Source: Macrosoma leucophasiata (taxonomy: Eukaryota > Arthropoda > Insecta > Lepidoptera > Hedylidae). From it: DNA of 64,000 nt. Made by a program: the position numbers and the translations under genes. The DNA is taken from NCBI GenBank assembly GCA_036365455.1, contig JAWQUS010000027.1, positions 14,558,501-14,622,500 of the forward strand. The letters are read 5' to 3'. Below the pieces are notes generated by a model that was not told where the DNA came from, did no database searches, and saw only the letters and a program-made list of their open reading frames with translations. Below, in pieces: positions 24,501 to 36,150 of the stretch. Each line of letters starts with the position of its first letter. Position 1 is the first letter of the stretch.

Positions 24501-27500
24501 TTTTTAATTTCATTCCTACATAACATGGGAATGTTGTATAGAGCGCGAAACTCTAAAAACATACTTTTTACTTTTTATCCTAAGACGGTGTCGGATTCAA
24601 ATCCTTACAATAGTGGCCTATGCTCCCAAAGCAGTTTAATGAAGAAGAGAGAACATATTATTATAAAGTTTAGCGACAGAAACGTTTTTACCATAAAATT
24701 GAACCACTTATCACATTTGTAGAACATAGTGGCAGTGGGCGCTGGTTTCGTCGACGGCCTGGGTTTCGGCGACAACACGAAGGCAGCTGTCATTCGGTTG
24801 GGTCTCATGGAGATGATCAAGTTCGTGGATGTGTTCTACCCTGGCAGCAAGCTCAGCACCTTTTTCGAGTCTTGCGGGGTCGCCGACCTTATTACTACGT
24901 GCTATGGTGAGTAATACCGAACGTGTTTTTGGCATCCACAGTTGACATTATGTAAGTTTTTTTTGTAGCCTTGTAGGTACGTGTTCGTACGTTGAGTTGT
25001 ATGTTTTTAGGGCTCCGTACCTCAAAAGGAAAAACGGAACCCTTATAAGTCTCTCTGTCGGTCTGTCACTGTCGATCGTCTCTGAAAGTACTGGACCGAT
25101 TGAGTTGTAACCTGGTACACATGTAAATCAGTGATCCAGACATGGACAAGTAACTAACTCCAAACGTAGAAGGCACTTTGGGGGGATAAATTAGAGAATT
25201 TAACAAAAATGTAATTCTAACGTATTTTATTTATTTATTTATACTTTATTGCACGTAAAAAAAAGTACAAAGGGCGGACTTAATGCCTCTAGGTATTATC
25301 TCCCAGTCAACCATTGGGTAGGAAAGAAAGGCAACGAAAAGGTGCAGAATAAATATGAATAAATATGAAAGGATGAGCAATTTAATTTGGAAAAGAAATG
25401 TAATAATAATTTAAATAAACATAACAACATTATATTGTGTAGCGGTAGCCACTAATAAACTATATTTACACAAATAATATACATGCATTAATATAAAAAG
25501 TTAGTAAATAAGTTACAGTATAATAAATATAAGCAATATAAATACATATAATATATAAAAATAAGGATATCTTCGATGATGAGACAGATAATTTATTGGC
25601 CATGATTTACGAAATTGATTTAAGAAAGTGGTGGCGAAGCTTGGTTTTGAAAGCAATTTTACTATGAGCTTTTCTTAGTTCAGGGGAAGCGTGTTCCAGA
25701 GTTTTATAGCAGTGACTGCGAAGGAATAAGACATAAAACCAGTACGGTGAAGGGGGATATCAAGGGTAAGGTTTTTCGATGAACGAAGGTTAAGTGCGTG
25801 AGAATCACCCAGAAACTTGAATTTACGCTTTAGATAATCGGAAGAACATGGATCGTTGAGGATTGCGAAAAGTTGGCAGAGGATCCGATAGGATCGTCTC
25901 TGACGGATGGGAAGCCATTTAACCTTAGAACGGTATTGATATGGTCAAACTTGCGAAGACCCAATATAAAACGAATACAGTTGTTGAGAATACGATCCAA
26001 TTTATTTTGATGATCTTGAGAAATATCAGTGTAACAAACATCCGCATAATCAATGAGTGGAAAGATGAGAGATTGAACCAGAAGGGTTTTAGTCTAAGTA
26101 GGTAGAAAGTTTTTGAGCCTATAGAGAGAACGCAATGTGACAGTGACACTCCGGCAAATGTTAGTAATATGTGCATTCCAGGTCAAAGAGGCATCAACAT
26201 GTACACCTAAGTCCTTTACATTTTGTGATATAGGAATGATCATATTATTTAAAAGTACAGGAGGCAAGTCAAATCAGTCAAATTTAAATTATTAATATTA
26301 TAAGTACTGCCTAAAATGATACATTGACATTTAATTGGATTTATATGAATTCCAAATTTACCTGACCAATAAGCCAATGTCTCAAGATTTTGATTAATTG
26401 AAAGAATGGAGTTGCTAAAAATATTGGAGTCAGTGTGAACATAAAGTTGAAGGTCGTCCGCATACAAATGGTAAGAACTTGTGAGGTGTGATGTGAGAAA
26501 ATTAATGAATATAGAGATTAACAGAGGGGAAAGGATTTTGTGTGATATATCGCGATACAGACTTTATTGTGACTTGTGAGGAAAAATATTTCTTTTATAA
26601 TTTCAAAAAATAATTATTCCCTGTTTCCTATATATCCAAAACTTTCGAAACTTAAATTTTGAAAAGAAAAAATTTAATCTGAAAAAAGTTCTAAATTACA
26701 GTAATACCTGTAAGGCGTCTATGGGATTTATGATGATGTTAAATGAAAATTGTTCTACTGCGGTAATTTAGAAGCCATTCACAAAATTTGACGACAGATT
26801 GGTCACATTCGATGTAACATTTTAATAATTAAATTGGATTATACTATTTATTTAGAACATATACTTAGGTAGATATGTATAAGAAATTTTTATGCTTTGC
26901 GTTTATTTTACTGAACCCACATATCGTAGGTCAGTGATTAATGTTTTCATTAAAAACAATATTGTATGTTAAGGTTCTTCACGTTATTCCATTTCATATA
27001 GAACTCGCACACGGATAGACAATAACTTTTTGTCTTGTAAAATTAATTTCTGGCGATGAAGTCGTGTGTAAACCAGTAGGTATAATAAATTTTTAATGTT
27101 TGTTAATGTGTTTTCGTCAGAGCCATATTAGAGAACATTTATTTTATTTAGTTCAATTACTTGTTGGCCGAAATAAATAAGTACTTATAGGTATTTAGCT
27201 TTTCTTATCTATTACTATGGACCAAAAAATACTTTATTAATTTAATTAATTCAAATATCACCAAATTCACCAAATAGTGATTAATATTACTTTCATAATA
27301 TAGTTGTGCCGTGGTATTGATTATGCAATTGATTATGCAGGTATTAATTTATTTAGCTCACGAGATAGATTCCAAGTTTGGTGGAAACATACCAGATCTT
27401 TATCATTTTTTTTGATCTGTGGATTATTATTGAGTGATGCTTGTTACTATACAGATAAATGCACTGGTAAACATTGTATTATGATTACTACGTATCACTG

Positions 27501-30500
27501 TTGGTGCCCATTCAATATGATACATTTTATCAGTTATATTGCTGTATTGCAAGCATACCTATGTGATGAATTATTATGCAACAGAATCGAAGGGCACATA
27601 CCTACGTATAATACTTTAGAACCTATTGTGACGTGGAGCTAACTTCTGGGATCTACCTGTTTTATATGCAATCATTTGCATACGTTTAAATAGGTAACAT
27701 CAAAATGTACCTATATTATTTCTTATATACTGTATGAATGCGTTTTTAGATTCAATAAGGATCCAGTGGGTCTGCGATCAGGTTCCATAGCAGACGAGAC
27801 AATTTCTGCTTCGCACGCTTGTTTTTAATAGAATTTAAAATTCAATTTACAATGCGCTGCTCTCGTTATTCAGTATACGGAAGACAAAAAACCAATTTAG
27901 GGAGAGGTGTCTCACTGTATATTTTTAGCCGTTCCATTGACACGTTTTATGTAAGTGTAATTTACACATTTTCGTTGTAGTACGTCTGCGCGTCCTACTA
28001 TAGTTATATAACTGTCATGCCCGGACGCGGTGAACGCGGCTGATTGTTGTCAAGATACCGCTAACTCTTATACCTCATTGTAGCTACTACTATAGTGCGT
28101 GCATCTATAACAACGTACCTACTTATTTTTTATCTTATGCAAATATTGTTTTTGTAAATTAAACTGTGCAGATAAAAATATCTGTTACATCGTGTTAATG
28201 ATGAAATCGAACGGTTGGATTGCATTTTTTTGTAAGATTTTGAGATGTAAAATAAAATAATTTAAGTAATAAGTAGATGTCGGATAGTCGGATAATAATC
28301 GGAACTAGGAATTTTCACAAACTGAACGCCTTTATGATTAGTATAATCTTCTTAAAAATGGCAGAATATTCAGTCAGCTCTTAATTAATTATTATTTATA
28401 GCAAAAATGTTATTCTAACCGTGAGTTTGCATTGATGAAACATTCACATAAAAACATGTTAAAATGATAGGTTTGAAAAAAATGTAAAGCAGTGCGAACG
28501 CTAGCAACAACAAGACATTTATCGGAATACATACTTTATGCGACGAGTTGCGAAACATCATCATGTTTAATGTTTTTAGTGCTAACTAAGGGTAATATAA
28601 TTTGTCGATATCTATTGATGTGAACAAACTTTGAGGAGAAAATAATATTGCTGATAAGATCGAACATGTTATTGCAATATTTTGTCTCACGGGAACGAGA
28701 GCTATAATATCGATATTGTTACATATTAATATTGTTAATAATATACATATATTGGCTCGCCACCTGTTACATGGGCCAAAACGTAACCGGCGAATCGTGG
28801 GTGTTTGCATGTATGCTTGAATGCATGCATGAACCTCTGCCTACCTCTTAGGGGATTACAGACGTGAAGTAGTAGCAACCACAATACAAGTCATATATGG
28901 CGTGGGTTTCTAGTGTTATGTCCATATTTTAGCGTTTCGTAGCCAAATGGCAAAAAACGGCACGCTTATACATTCGTCATGACTGTTTGTCTGTCTGTAC
29001 GTCTGTTAGTCCGTCCGTCCGAAAAACATTTTAAAGATATGCAATATTAAAAAAAAATCCAAATGCAACTTTCTATTTTATATGACAATATATTGTGTGA
29101 ATGACAAAGTTATGATTGCTGTTGTGTGTGTGATAAAATATAGTGGTGAACATTCAGTCAAATACTACTTGCTGCTAACGGAATCCTACATGGCGCAGTC
29201 TGTCTCACACTTGGCCGCTTTTTATTAATGCAAAACTACATCCTTCCAGGCGGTAGGAACAGGAGAGTAGCAGAGGCGTTCGTGAAGACTGGGCGATCAA
29301 TAAAGGAACTGGAAGATGAAATGTTAAACGGACAAAAACTACAAGGACCCATCACCGCTGAAGAGGTCAACCATATGCTGGCCAACAAAAATATGGAGAA
29401 CAAGTTAGTTTTTTATATTTTTTATCTCTTATCATCTCTATCGCTTCATATATTTCATCTCTTTTCTATTTTTACTAGAGGTAGAGTTTTAGTGTCGGAA
29501 CTTCGACGGCACCACTGTATCACGCAATCTATCTGCCGCTAAATGGTAGTGTTCAGCACTATCGTGTTCCGGTTAGGTAGTAGGTATGTTTGGCGCATGG
29601 CCCCGTAAGATTATCACAGATGACGCCAGGGTAGGCCAGGGGTAAAGCTACTGAGGCCTTTCCGGCTTTTTCAGTATTATTTTTGTAGACGACTATAGGC
29701 TTCAGTATCTACTTACCATCTGTGTGTGCAGTGCATGCTTGTTTGCCGCCGTCTTTTATTCAATTTACCACTTATCTGTAACCTACCCGTCATCGAGGCC
29801 AACGTTGCGAAGAATTATATAATATCTGTATTATTAATTGTTAGAAGAGATTACAACCGAACAATCGCCACTTAGCACGCGTAATAGTCTAAAAAGTTAT
29901 GGTATGGTCAATGATCCAAATTGGCATCTAAATAACGATTACAAATTATGAAATGAGGTCGAGTCTTCAATGCAAATGCGTTTTTACTTTTGTATTTTAA
30001 TGTTGATATAGGATAGGAAGCGCGCATGGCCCAGTGGCTGGTGTAGATCGTAAGCGATCTGCTCGGTTAAGCACTACGGGCGCGGTCGGGTAGTGTGATG
30101 GGTGACCGCTAGTGGCAAATTAAATGCGCGTTTCCGTGCTTCGGAGGGCACGTTAAGCCGTCGGTCCCGGTTGCTATCGATGGATAGCAGTCGTTAAACC
30201 TTGTCGGAGGCCTTATGGGCGGTTTGAAAACATTCGACAGTGGGTTGGCCACTAACCCACCCACCTCCACCAATCCGCATTGGAGCAGAGTGGTGGAGTA
30301 AGCTCCAGGCCGCCCCCCCCCTCCCCAAAAAAAAGGGGAGAGACTCGTGCCCAGCAGTGGGACGTATAATGGGTTGCCATTATTATTATAGGATAGGATA
30401 CTTATGTATATTCTATCCAGTCTCTAGTGCAATTTTTAGGGTTCCCCAGCCAAATGGCAAAAACCGAACCCTTTAAAAACGGAATCCTTATAGATTCGTC

Positions 30501-32921
30501 ATGTCTGTATGTCACATCAACTTTACTCCGAAACTATTAGGATTACATACCTACTTGAAACTCGGTAGGTAGATGTATTTTGTGAACCACTTTATGATTT
30601 GACCACTCCATACTTGGAACTGAAACTAAAAAAAAAAGTTTTTTTTATCAAACCTATATCTACGTGTGGGGGAGTATCTACAGACAGATCTTTGAAAATG
30701 ACGTTGAGGTTTGGAAAACCATTTTTTCTGAAAGTCATTCCTTTCAAAGAAAGACACTTCCCAAGTTGTAAAATGTATCCTCTTTCTCGAACTTTTAAAA
30801 TATTAAGACAGTGAATCATTAAAGAAAAAGTATGTAAGTATGTAAGTTTTTAATGTAAATTGTCAACAAAATTTAGTTTGAACGAGATATGCTCAACAGT
30901 TTATGAGATATATTTTCAAAAACTGCAAAATATATAACTTTGAACATTAATATGTTATTATTACTTGCTACTATGGAACCCTTCATGGGCGAGTCCAACT
31001 ACTCGGCCGATTTTTTAATATAAACAAATGGAAGCTATTGTTTCATAGAATAGGTCTTGCGGTATAGTCTAGTTGAAAATTAACACAATTACTTTGTAAA
31101 CGCTATGTAGATTTGATAGCCACATAATTACAGTCGCCAAAATAGTTGCTCTTGGCACACATCCATGCTAAAACAAAGGTCAATGATAATGATAATCTTC
31201 TCGTGATTCAAGCTTCATTATTTATTCAAACAAACAGTATGATAGAAGATTTTTGCCTAACATTCAAAATTCTGATGTATGAATAACATTTTACTGGTGG
31301 TTATATTTCCAGTGTTCCCTACACTACACCTCTACCTACTAGTGCAAGTACTAATCATCATTAGTTGACAGATTGTTTGATGTCAATGTGTATTATATAA
31401 TAATTATTATAAATGCGAAACTAACTCTGCCTGTCTGTCTGTTACTTTTTCACGGCCAAACGACTGAACCGATTTTAATGTAAGGAGATGTTGCGAGCCC
31501 GGCTCTGGTTCGTACACGTCTTCAAAAAATGGGTAAATTAAAGAAGAATCCGAAAAAAATTCAATTAAATTATTCAAGAATATATTTTAGAGTTACAACC
31601 ACATTAAATTTAAACGATTTTATCATTTTCAACTATGTTAAACATACAGCCGACACTTGGGATCAATCGATTTTGATAGTATTTAGAAAATATTACTTTT
31701 TTCTCCAAGTACTTTATTCAAAATACAATTTTAAAATGAAAATGTCAAAATGACATCGCCCGTCATATTCGCCATGTTGGTTTTGAGTTGCAATTCTAAC
31801 TGCAAATAATGTTTTGTAACTGCAAACAAAGCTAAATAAGTGAAAATATGCAGTAAAAGACGTTTTTATATTGATTTTGCCTGTTTAATGATATTGTGTA
31901 CAATATATGGCCGGAGGTCCATACATTTTTGCAACATCTCCTTTGGTACAGAGATAGAACTGACTTGAGAAAGAACATAGGCTACTTAGTTATTTATAAA
32001 ACGACATCCACGCGGGCGAAGCTGCGGGCAACAGCTAGTATTGTAATATTAATCATAAATGTAATTTGAGCGATACATGTGACGTCGCTTTTATGTTTTA
32101 TTCTTATATTACATGAATTGATAACTACACACAACTACACATATGTTGAACTTTCTAGTTTATGATGTCGTAATGAACGCAAAAAGTCATTGACCTTGAT
32201 ATTTATAAATTCCGAAATACTGCGGTACGTACACACTTGCATTCAATACGTGGTGCCACTATAACTTTTGCTTTTTTAGGGTTCTTTAGCCACGTAGCTA
32301 GAGACACGTAAACAGTCAATCATCATCATCATATCAGTCGAAAGATGTCTGTTGGACCAAAGCCTCCCCATAAGTAATAATCGCCACGCTTTGGTATGCG
32401 GATTGGCGATCGTAGTGGCAGTAGTTTTATTGACTTTTTTTTTAATGTAATGGAAGTGGCAAACAAGCATGCAATTCACATTTATGTTAAGTGATGACTG
32501 CAGCCTATAGACACCCACACAAAGACCAAGGTCAATATGCAGATGCGTTACCATTGTCTCTGTGCCGGAAATTAAAAGGCCGTACATTACCACCTGACCG
32601 GAACATGATAGTGCTGAACACTACCATTCATTTAGCGGCAAGTATATTCGGTAATGCGGTGGTGCCTACGCCCGCGAGCTCCGTCACTGCATCTCTACCA
32701 CCAGTAAAGAATGCACTAGGGAAAGAATTTTCTTCCAGTCGAAGAAAATTCTTCCGCTAGTGGGCGGTGGGTCGTCACGTCCCGGCGCCATACACAGTTC
32801 ATAATAAGAACATTTTTTTTCCAGATTCCCGCTATTTACCGCAGTTTTCCGAATCTGCCGAGGCGAACTGAAACCCAGTGATTTCATTAACTGCATCCGC
32901 AGCCACCCCGAGCACATGTAA
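15582..32921 (+). CDS. Gpdh1: Glycerol-3-phosphate dehydrogenase [NAD+], cytosolic, complete
   Basis: Interconverts dihydroxyacetone phosphate and glycerol-3-phosphate with NADH; the cytosolic arm of the glycerol-phosphate shuttle that powers insect flight muscle, and a source of glycerol backbone for lipids. Eight exons: 15582-15634, 15859-16036, 17770-17910, 19935-20042, 23909-24055, 24723-24906, 29250-29403 and 32825-32921. All junctions are GT-AG, phases agree, and the total is 1062 nt (353 aa), the usual family length. The start context aaccATGG is strong. Residues 14-19 (GSGNWG) are the dinucleotide-binding loop. Exon 6 carries [14 protein letters not shown] with the catalytic-region Lys; exon 7 carries [11 protein letters not shown]; exon 8 ends [10 protein letters not shown] candidate initiator TCAGTT lies at 15539-15544. 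The introns hold several SINEs, a MITE, a LINE fragment and a decayed copy of exon 6. A possible alternative last exon at 31313-31364 keeps frame but is unproven. Confidence 0.96.
16577..17072 (-). repeat. Repeat family C, copy 4, with a ~130-bp insertion
   Basis: Family sequence runs from tatggcatcgctattacg to caaggttcccacc, but 16888-17025 is replaced by unrelated DNA beginning with a T-run (ctgcaatcagtctcatttaa). It lies in Gpdh intron 2. Confidence 0.7.
17476..17559 (-). repeat. SINE-A fragment in Gpdh intron 2
   Basis: Reads aatggaagtggtaaacaagc, then ttcacattgatgttaagtga and tatagacacccacac, the 3' third of SINE-A in reverse. Confidence 0.65.
17985..18073 (-). repeat. 5'-truncated SINE-B copy with 14-bp target duplication
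   Basis: 89 bases of SINE-B tail (ATT-rich end, then cccactgctggg and gaggcctggagctta) between TAGTTTCGTCTTTA at 17971-17984 and 18074-18087. A clean retroposition footprint in Gpdh intron 3. Confidence 0.85.
18841..19311. repeat. MITE family D, copy 1
   Basis: 471 bases bounded by inverted repeats AAGGAGATGTTGC and GCAACATCTCCTT. Two more near-identical copies lie at 31482 and 61258. No coding capacity; the target duplication is unclear. It lies in Gpdh intron 3. Confidence 0.8.
19432..19790 (-). repeat. SINE-A copy 2, carrying a small LINE-tail insertion
   Basis: Ends in the family start (gcgagctccgtcactggaac, tctaccacc) and begins with the A-tail in reverse. Interrupted at 19475-19540. 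Confidence 0.7.
19475..19540 (-). mobile_element. 66-bp LINE 3'-tail insertion in SINE-A copy 2
   Basis: Flanked by ATTTCATA (19467-19474 and 19541-19548). The content (tttatttatttatttac, then gcgaacttaatgc) resembles the 3' end of the LINE at 25224. Extreme 5' truncation of a retroposed copy. Confidence 0.6.
21610..21755. repeat. MITE family E, copy 1
   Basis: Ends cccttcttattcataaacg and cgtttatgaataaggggg are inverted repeats; the interior (gaatgctttgtctttgtca, gaaaaagacaaaggagag) matches the copy at 52824. In Gpdh intron 4. Confidence 0.75.
22394..22666. repeat. MITE-like GC-rich repeat, CAGTGGCGGAC ends
   Basis: Left end CAGTGGCGGACTAAGGGG, right end CCCCCTTAGTCACTG: imperfect inverted termini around about 270 bases unlike the AT-rich flanks. 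The termini resemble hAT-type MITEs, but no 8-bp target duplication is evident. Confidence 0.5.
22684..22830. other. Extremely AT-rich tract in Gpdh intron 4
   Basis: About 150 bases with only a handful of G or C, dominated by runs such as aaattaaatttaaaattaaa. No gene or repeat family recognised. Confidence 0.6.
23481..23767 (-). repeat. SINE-A copy 3, near full length
   Basis: A-tail (tttttttatgtcataaaagt on the plus strand), then cattgatgttaagtgatgac, ctcctgaggcctaaggtg and gcgagctccgtcactggagc. About 280 bases in Gpdh intron 4. Confidence 0.8.
24225..24330 (+). pseudogene. Decayed partial duplicate of Gpdh exon 6
   Basis: Within Gpdh intron 5, about 400 bases before true exon 6, 24255-24326 reads like [23 protein letters not shown], against [25 protein letters not shown] in the real exon. 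The two gaps are each three bases, so the frame survives to a stop after FFESWF. The start of the copy (IVA near 24227) also resembles the exon start, but the Gly-rich and Lys-containing middle ([12 protein letters not shown]) is missing and a TGA precedes the matched block. It cannot replace exon 6. Confidence 0.75.
25003..25200 (+). repeat. Repeat family I (GGTTCCGTA) fragment
   Basis: Begins tttttagggctccgtacctc and gaaaaacggaaccctta, then Cys/Thr-rich (CTGT)n-like sequence. Related blocks at 28925, 30434, 56454 and 62715. Confidence 0.6.
25224..26538 (-). mobile_element. LINE 3' fragment with RT palm (CR1/jockey-like)
   Basis: The minus strand reads [18 protein letters not shown], then [17 protein letters not shown] (catalytic YADD), [32 protein letters not shown] and [19 protein letters not shown], in three frames broken by shifts and stops. 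The 3' end is tgcaataaagtataaataaa-type. It begins just before the QGSxLSP motif, so most of the RT and all upstream parts are missing. In Gpdh intron 6. Confidence 0.85.
28745..28880 (+). repeat. tRNA-SINE G fragment
   Basis: Reads tggctcgccacctgttacat, ggcgaatcgtgggtgtttgc and gcatgaacctctgcctacc, matching the reverse complement of 49955-50240. Confidence 0.65.
28925..29224 (+). repeat. Repeat family I copy in Gpdh intron 6
   Basis: Begins cgtttcgtagccaaatggc with a (CTGT/CCGT) stretch and ends cacttggccgctttttatt, just before exon 7. It lies between the LINE fragment and exon 7. Confidence 0.6.
29472..29757 (+). repeat. SINE-A copy 4
   Basis: Starts tttactagaggtagagtttt directly after Gpdh exon 7, continues ttcggcactatcgtg-type sequence and ends catgcttgtttgcc. 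Diverged from the family. Confidence 0.65.
30019..30387 (+). repeat. SINE-B copy 2, full length with 12-bp target duplication
   Basis: TATAGGATAGGA flanks both ends (30007-30018 and 30387-30398, one base possibly shared with the tail). The head gcgcgcatggcccagtggct is tRNA-like; the tail is cccagcagtgggacgtataa then (ATT)n. The best reference copy here. Confidence 0.85.
30434..31017 (+). repeat. Repeat family I, long copy
   Basis: Begins ttttagggttccccagccaa and ends ggaacccttcatgggcgag, then actcggccgatttttt, the same start and end as at 56454. No conserved coding frame. Confidence 0.6.
31405..32043 (+). repeat. RTE-like 3' repeat split by MITE D copy 2
   Basis: 31405-31481 (aatgcgaaactaactctgcc, cgactgaaccgattttaatg) and 31944-32043 (tggtacagagatagaactga, cacgcgggcgaagctgcggg, caacagctagta) are two halves of one well-known lepidopteran repeat, separated by the MITE at 31482-31943. 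Confidence 0.65.
31482..31943. repeat. MITE family D, copy 2
   Basis: 462 bases with AAGGAGATGTTGC / GCAACATCTCCTT ends, nearly identical to copies 1 and 3 internally (ggtaaattaaagaagaatcc, tggccggaggtccatacat). Inserted inside the RTE-like repeat. Confidence 0.85.
32435..32706 (-). repeat. SINE-A copy 5
   Basis: Begins with the reverse A-tail (ttttttttaatgtaatgg) and ends gcgagctccgtcactgcatc, tctaccacc. About 115 bases before the last Gpdh exon. Confidence 0.75.
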
Positions 32922-33147
32922 GCCCAGAATACTGCCTAACTACCATTGTGATAGTCTACATACATATATTATCTTTATGCAGCTCGAATTACTAACAAAA
33001 TCTGAACTAGGCTCAGACCTTCGCTGTCCGCTTCCTTCTTTGGCTAGCTTCCTAGTACTGATTGTTGGTACGAACGCTTAAACGCTTATAAATGTGTCAA
33101 AAAATGTTATAGTTGTTTTTATAACTTGAATACTAAGCGATCGTACT

Positions 33148-33153
33148 AATAAA
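33148..33153 (+). terminator. Candidate poly(A) signal of Gpdh
   Basis: AATAAA 227 bases after the Gpdh stop; the first perfect hexamer downstream that I noticed. Chance occurrence is easy in this AT-rich DNA. Confidence 0.35.
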
Positions 33154-35940
33154 TAATGTAGTATTAGACACGGCGGCCATTTTTGAGTCCCATAGATTTA
33201 TTGAATAAGTTTGAAAAACGGCGAATAATGGTATCTAAAAATATTGTCTAGTCTTCATATTATCATTGTGAATGTATATCCATTAACCATTGGCGACTAA
33301 AAGGCGCTTAAAATTATCTCTTAAAGCCTCAAATATTTGAATCTCTACATTACCTACGCGTACGACATTAATTTATTATTATAGTTAGTTAGATGACACA
33401 AGTATTGAAAATTGTAAATATTTGAAAACATATACTTATCTATTCAATGAATCTATGGATCTTTAACCACGGTCAACCGTTAGACAGAGCCTATTTACAG
33501 TAGAGTAGATATAATCACTTATGTACATAACGTTTACTATGTGTATATTTTACAGGGTGCTAGTACTTAGATAACGGTTGTATGAGTAACGTTTATATTA
33601 AAACTTTGAAAGCATCACTCGCGTTTGTTGCGCTGAAAGTTATTAAATGTTGGATTATTGATTTTGTGCCATGACGCATCGTGTACTTATTGGCTGAAGG
33701 GGCGTATTTAGATAGTGTACATGCTTGAACAGTGTAACATAGCAGCGTATGCGTAGGTAGATGCCAGTGAGTATATCGGATATCGTGATTTTCCAGAATA
33801 AGCTTAAAATATAACTTGACGCCGAAGGAATAGGTAAATGCCTGCTTTCAAGCATACACGCAAACACTAGATTTTCCTACTACGTTTCATCACTTCAGCT
33901 GAAAAACCTCCAGTGCTGGACAAAGTCTTCCCCAAAGACGCTAACAACAGTGTTGTGTGTTGTTAGGGGAGAATATGCCATAATTGCCACGTTTGGCAGG
34001 CGGATTGGCGGACAGTTATATTGTGGGTCGCTGCTGCCCATCCCGCGTTATTATATTTACTACCTATTGGAATGGTTTGACTGTTCGACTGACTGCACTA
34101 CCAGAAGACCTCTCCTCCACTAGACATCTCCGGGCACAAGTATAGAGGCAGTTAAATGTCAGCTATGCTTTAGACGTATTCTGGAGAATCACGATATCCG
34201 AGAAACTTGTTTTTTTGATTTTTGATGCGGGTGTCGATATATTCTTATATTATATGCTCGAGTTGCAGCTATGCCAGTAAACAGCTTGTGTATATTGTTT
34301 AGCTATATATATTGTTGTATATCAAGCTGACACTTGATTCGATAATAACGATATATTGTTCTATCCTAATTTCGTACGATAGTGTTTTTTTATCACTCCC
34401 GATGTATTATCCTGTCAAATAATGTAATATTTTGCCCAGTTTGGATGCGTTATCTCGTTTTGACTAGTAGCGTCGGAGTAAATTAATATATTGAAGTGGC
34501 TGTTGTTGAGATTAACATTATCATCGTTGTGAAGTTTAGTAGTAATATAAGTACCTAAATGTACAGTAAATACGTAGGTATATTGTATGACGCATTAACG
34601 CATGCGAGTGACATGATGTAGAAATAAATATTATGGAAAACTTTCGCCTCTGACCTAAATAGACCACTAGATGTCGTTACTGGTCCAATAGTGGACGATA
34701 ATAATGTTTTATTCAGTGGCACAAGCACATGCAGAGAAATTTATAGAATCTCGAGTATTTTCTTTCTACAATATTTATTTCTTTATACAGTAAATACTAA
34801 TGTAGTGAAATAACAATGTTATGCACCATATTCTTATAACTTGCACGAATTTCTATAGAATGTTATGTATTTGTTTATGTTTGCTGATTAAAAATAGTAC
34901 AAAATGTTTTATTAAATATGTTGAAGTATCTCAACGTTTTATTATCCACATCAACACCCAGTATTCCTTTTATCTTGTTAGTTTTACATCTAAACACAGT
35001 AATATTCATCAAAATGTTAATAACTCTAAAATACTCTGACGATATTTCAGAAAATATTTCCCTTTTTCAGATTTGCACCTAAAAATATCAGTATTTATTA
35101 ATGCGTTTATGATTATACTGGCAACCGTGCTATGTTGGCTTGACGCTTGATTATATTCTCCAAGGCTGAATGCATAAATAAATGTAGATGTTTTATCAAG
35201 TTTGAATCAAACATAATTTTATGCATTTTACTTCTACTTACACGCGATATTAATTTGAACGATCGTGAAGATTAACATTTTCCATTGCAAGATAACTAAA
35301 CAATGAATTTCACAGTGTAGTCATTCTTCCGTCTATTTTCAATTAGTGGTAAAGTGTGAAATCAATTTTATATGCATGTGTTTCTGTTTTACTACTTATT
35401 TGTATTTTTCTACTAATTTCGTAAATAAATTTGTTTTTACGTGGTTATGGCTATATGTTTTCTTATAGTTATTAAATTTATGTTATTTCTATTCAACACA
35501 GCACTGGAAAGCATTCATGTAGGTCAGAAAATATGAATATGACTATGAAATGAATATGACATAACAGTAAAATGAATATGCAATATTTTTAAAAATCGAA
35601 AAGAAAAACCATCTGTGCTCTCTTCTCATTATGTCGTTAGCCTTTTAATTCTTGCTTAATTTGAATAAAACGACATATTTTTGCTTGACAATTATTTCTG
35701 CGACTATATGAATGCGGTGAGTGAAAATTTATTAAATGAAAAATCCACTTTTAGTTCATTGGCGCCATAAAATGAGATCGTCAAAGGCAAGTTTAGGCTG
35801 GATATTAATCTTATCGAGACGATTATGCAAAAAAACTATATAAATTTTAAAAAAATACAATTTAAAAACCGATCGATAAGGAATTTATGAATTTAAGCCT
35901 TAATATTTAAGGTTTAAAATAGAAATTGACACCATCTACT
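33154..35940. other. Intergenic, no gene recognised
   Basis: Downstream of Gpdh. Contains a fragment with agtgctggacaaagtcttcc and gcaggcggattggcggac (33895-34075), similar to 63290-63560, and a short tRNA-SINE G relic near 33830 (ggtaaatgcctgctttcaag). Otherwise plain AT-rich DNA. Confidence 0.5.
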
Positions 35941-35967
35941 ACTACTACTAAACACATCTTTTACATC

Positions 35968-36150
35968 AGAGGTTCCCAAACTATTTTCTCTTGTGGACCC
36001 CTTTAAATTTTTTTTCTGGTTTCGATGGACCAGTCCTTGCTACATTTGTATCACATTCCCATATTTCCAATTGTTTTTATTCACGCTTACGTAGACCCCC
36101 ATCGAGTCTCCCAGGGGGTCCACCTAGACCACTCTCTACATGAACATTAC
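35968..36150. repeat. hAT-like terminal fragment
   Basis: CAGAGGTTCCCAAACT followed by ttgtggacccct is the typical opening of hAT transposons and their MITEs. A matching opposite end with 8-bp duplication was not found. Confidence 0.35.

Noticed and set aside
27304..27642. 112-codon plus-strand frame in a Gpdh intron
   Set aside because: Opens on TTG, has no recognisable domain and contains tracts typical of intron DNA. No splice signal ties it to Gpdh.
29404..29542. Read-through of Gpdh exon 7 as an alternative C-terminus
   Set aside because: A good GT donor at 29404 joins exon 8 in phase with the canonical C-terminus; the read-through enters a SINE.
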